Positions 46,897 to 48,940 of a stretch of DNA of 48,940 bases are shown here, piece by piece. The first letter of the stretch is position 1, and the number at the start of each line of letters is the position of its first letter. The stretch covers positions 1 through 48,940 of the forward strand of contig DASSVP010000256.1 in assembly GCA_035705985.1 (NCBI GenBank), written 5' to 3'. The translations under genes were made by a program, and so were the position numbers. The notes beneath the pieces were generated by a model. That model searched no databases, was not told the origin of the DNA, and saw only the letters and a list, made by a program, of their open reading frames with translations. This DNA is from JACVRW01 sp035705985. Its GTDB lineage: Bacteria; Actinomycetota; Thermoleophilia; Solirubrobacterales; Thermoleophilaceae.

Positions 46897-48540
46897 CTAG
46901 GCGAGCGGCTGCTCCAGCACGCACTCGAGCCGCGCCTCGTCTTCGTCCACCGGCACGGCCTTCTCGAGCCGCATCGTGATCGCACGGCCGTCGATCTCGA
47001 GGCTCGCCACCTGGTTGTCGAACCAGGGCCCGTCGCCCTTCATGCGCCAGCCGATGCCCGCGTCGCGCACGCCGGCGAGCCGGGCCAGCGCGCGCGTGAA
47101 CCGCTCGAATCCGCGCGACATCCCGATCCGGATCGTCTGGCGCTCGCTCTTGCCGAGCGGGTTCCGGTACGGCGAGCAGACGGCCTGCCAGACGCCCGAC
47201 TTCATGCCGGTGCCGCGCGGATAGCCGACCTCGAACAGGTAGGCGTGGTGGACGTCGCCGGACAGCACGACGATCGAGGCCGGCGGCTCGCCGCGCTCGC
47301 CCGTCCCCACGGCCCGGAACAGCTCCACCAGCCGCCGGAACGACTCCTGGAACGCGGCCCAGTGCTCCATGTCGATCGCCTGGCGCAGCTTCTCCGCGGC
47401 GGGCGCCGCGAGGGGCCCCCAGGCCCCGCCGGCCACGGCCTCGCTCCACGCCTCGGCGTAGTGCATGCCGCGACCGAGCAGCCACGGCAGCGAGGTGGCC
47501 ACGAGCAGGTGGTCGAAGTCGCCCGTCGCGTGCTCCTCGACCCAGGCCCACTCCTCGGGGTCGAGCATCGAGCGGTTCCCCTCCTCGAGCACCCGCCCCG
47601 CGCGCGAGTCGATCACCACGAGCCGCGTGTTGCCGAGGTCGCGGCAGTAGCTCCAGCGCGAGCCGCCCGCCTGTCGGTCGGCCCTGAACGCGAACGCCTC
47701 GAGGAGATCCTCCGCGTCGTCCGCCTCCTTCACGCGCTTCAGCAGCGCGTCCTCCTGATGCGACTCCGGCGCGAGGTTGCCGAGGTGCTGGTAGACCCAG
47801 TACGAGGCCAGCGCTCCCTTGATGTGCTCGTTCCACCACTCGTGCCTGCGCATCTCCTCGAGCCACGCCTCGGAGATGTTCCAGTCGTCGTGCACGTCGT
47901 GGTCGTCGAAGATCATCGCGGTCGAGACCACCGACAGGAGCCAGCGGATGTCGGGGTCGCCCCAGCTCTCGAGGTAGAGCTGCGTGTAGTCCTCGAAGTC
48001 CACCACGCGCTCCCCCGGCGGCTCGTTCGGGTCGCGCTTCGTCTCGATGAACGCGCGCGTGGCGGGCGACACCTCGTCGGCGTACACCTGGTCGCCGAGC
48101 ATCAAGAGCACGTCCGGCCGCTCCTCGCGCGGCTGGTTTCGCATCCTCAGGGCCAGCGTGCGCAGCGCGTCGATCTCGCGGCCGCGCTCGTCCTCGTCCT
48201 TGGTGAGCGAGTAGGGCGGCTCGTGCGGGGCCGCCACGCGGCAGGAGCCGAACGCGATCTGGAGCGGGCCGTCTTTCGGGTAGGTGCGGAACTCGCTGGC
48301 CGGGAAGCCGTCGTCGCGCGGCCAGACGCGCTCCCCGTCCAGCAGCACCTCGTACTCGTGCCACGTCCCGGGCTCGAGCCCGCCGCAGCAGACGAGCGCG
48401 TAGTGGTGGTCGCAGACGCAGAAGGTGCGCTCGCGCGTGCCAAGCACCTCGACCTCGCAGGGGGCGTCGGTCTCGACCCAGATGACGGCCTCGGTTTCGC
48501 CGACATAGCGGAGCAGGGGTCCGAGCACGAGCGAGGGCAT
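46897..48540 (-). CDS. PhoD-like metallophosphatase (alkaline phosphatase D family)
   Basis: A 547-residue PhoD-family enzyme without signal peptide, so cytoplasmic unless exported otherwise. N-terminal beta domain (about 1-100; VLGPLLRYVGETEAVIWVET), then the metallophosphatase core: IAFGSCR, VLLMLGDQVYADEV, IFDDHDVHDDWNI (metal-binding Asp/His), ATSLPWL and VVLSGDVHHAYLFEV. It hydrolyses phosphomono- or diesters with Ca/Fe. ATG 48540 is chosen because TACCGT lies 6 nt upstream and MPSLVLGPL is the family start; the longer GTG at 48579 is unlikely. Its stop is 20 nt from the thyX start. Confidence 0.93.
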   Translation of the reverse strand: MPSLVLGPLLRYVGETEAVIWVETDAPCEVEVLGTRERTFCVCDHHYALVCCGGLEPGTWHEYEVLLDGERVWPRDDGFPASEFRTYPKDGPLQIAFGSCRVAAPHEPPYSLTKDEDERGREIDALRTLALRMRNQPREERPDVLLMLGDQVYADEVSPATRAFIETKRDPNEPPGERVVDFEDYTQLYLESWGDPDIRWLLSVVSTAMIFDDHDVHDDWNISEAWLEEMRRHEWWNEHIKGALASYWVYQHLGNLAPESHQEDALLKRVKEADDAEDLLEAFAFRADRQAGGSRWSYCRDLGNTRLVVIDSRAGRVLEEGNRSMLDPEEWAWVEEHATGDFDHLLVATSLPWLLGRGMHYAEAWSEAVAGGAWGPLAAPAAEKLRQAIDMEHWAAFQESFRRLVELFRAVGTGERGEPPASIVVLSGDVHHAYLFEVGYPRGTGMKSGVWQAVCSPYRNPLGKSERQTIRIGMSRGFERFTRALARLAGVRDAGIGWRMKGDGPWFDNQVASLEIDGRAITMRLEKAVPVDEDEARLECVLEQPLA

Positions 48541-48546
48541 GGTGGG

Positions 48547-48603
48547 ACGGTACCCCCTAACCGCCGCCCCCCAAGCCACGCTTGGGCGGCGGCGGGGTAG
48601 CTT
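48547..48603. promoter_or_regulatory. PhoD / putA divergent control region with long inverted repeat
   Basis: Minus -10: TACCGT (48547-48552), 6 nt from ATG 48540. Plus -10: TAGCTT (48598-48603), 7 nt from GTG 48611. Between lies an inverted repeat of 16-bp arms with one mismatch (48561-48576 and 48580-48595, loop CAC), directly before the putA -10. It could act as an operator or a cruciform that separates the two promoters. Confidence 0.5.
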
Positions 48604-48610
48604 TCGGAGC

Positions 48611-48940
48611 GTGGAGACGCAGCTTCAGGAGGTCGGCCGGACGATCCACGCGGCCCTGCCCGGGCGCTCGCGGCACCCGCTTCGGGTGCTCGACCAGCGG
48701 GCCATGGAGCTGGCCTCGCAGGACGCCGAGCTGCGCGCGGCCCTGTTCCGGTTCGTGGACGTGACGCCGGCCTGCCGCTCGCTCGACGATCTCGCCCGTC
48801 ACCTCACCGGCTATCTCGAGGAGGTCGACGAGCGGCCGCCGCCGATCGAGGCCGCCATGCGGATGTCGGGCACGAAGCCGGGGCGCACGGCGCTCGGCGC
48901 GGCCGCGGCCGCGGGGGTGCGCCACATGGCCCACCGCTTC
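48611..48940 (+). CDS. putA: Bifunctional proline dehydrogenase/P5C dehydrogenase, N-terminal part (3' cut by window edge)
   Basis: The frame runs out of the window after 110 residues. METQLQEVGRTIHAALPG, then LFRFVDVTPACRSLDDLARH and LTGYLEE match the first helices of actinobacterial PutA (no DNA-binding ribbon domain at this end), which oxidises proline to glutamate. The GTG start is 7 nt after TAGCTT, with no RBS, consistent with a leaderless mRNA. The catalytic domains are outside, so the call rests on the N-terminus only. Confidence 0.7.
   Translation, partial: METQLQEVGRTIHAALPGRSRHPLRVLDQRAMELASQDAELRAALFRFVDVTPACRSLDDLARHLTGYLEEVDERPPPIEAAMRMSGTKPGRTALGAAAAAGVRHMAHRF

Noticed and set aside
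45263..48364. A 1033-residue open frame covering thyX and the phosphatase
   Set aside because: Upstream of ATG 46876 it is Arg/Ala-rich shadow of the phosphatase gene, which is real in another frame.

Overview
The window is very GC-rich and densely coded on both strands, with frequent GTG starts, start/stop overlaps (ATGA, GTGA) and third codon positions that are almost always G or C. The gene set (two-domain multicopper oxidase, RskA-type anti-sigma factor, MoaA, a long ThyX-like protein, PucR and HutC regulators, many small exported cupredoxins) points to a high-GC actinobacterium. The family styles look like class Thermoleophilia (Solirubrobacterales), but that placement is by impression, not by a search. 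No rRNA, tRNA, CRISPR array or insertion sequence was seen.

Layout. 0-6 kb: the tail of a TetR regulator, metF, a moaA operon with two unknown genes, an HD-domain protein, and a citrate synthase operon led by small membrane and PRC-barrel-like proteins. 6.2-8.5 kb: a three-gene copper operon (cupredoxin, two-domain multicopper oxidase, cupredoxin). 8.5-12.6 kb: a secreted repeat protein, a PfkB kinase and a quinone reductase. 12.7-25.1 kb: a nitrogen-salvage island with three different ureohydrolases, a nitrilase-family amidase, a DUF1989 protein, a PucR regulator, an APC permease, a polysaccharide-deacetylase-fold hydrolase, two SDR dehydrogenases, a flavodoxin-fold reductase, a HutC regulator and a NiCoT-type metal transporter. 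25.1-31 kb: DEAD-box helicase, cyclophilin, thioredoxin-fold proteins, HAD phosphatases, an alpha/beta hydrolase and an APH-type kinase. 31-36 kb: a PAS protein, a convergent two-component pair, a third cupredoxin, a secreted unknown and RpiB. 36-45 kb: Fpg/Nei glycosylase, a peroxiredoxin relic, DUF1232, EamA/Lrp, an ECF sigma/anti-sigma/cupredoxin lipoprotein operon, a methyltransferase, a flippase-like membrane protein, a CBS protein and membrane unknowns. 44.5-49 kb: rpe, a tandem ThyX, a PhoD-like phosphatase and the start of putA.

The most notable locus is 23.1-25.1 kb. A long ureohydrolase there has the features I associate with the Ni-dependent guanidine hydrolase GdmH rather than agmatinase. 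Seven bases after it comes a short transporter with the nickel-transporter motif HX4DH, and a HutC-type regulator is divergent to it. With the DUF1989 protein (the family of carboxyguanidine deiminase) and two more ureohydrolases nearby, the island looks like a guanidine/guanidino-compound nitrogen-scavenging system. The substrates are inferred.

A second theme is promoter architecture. Many first genes have a TANNNT-like hexamer 6-8 nt before the start codon, which predicts leaderless mRNAs. At four divergent gene pairs the two opposing -10 hexamers share one central TA step, which predicts compact bidirectional promoters.
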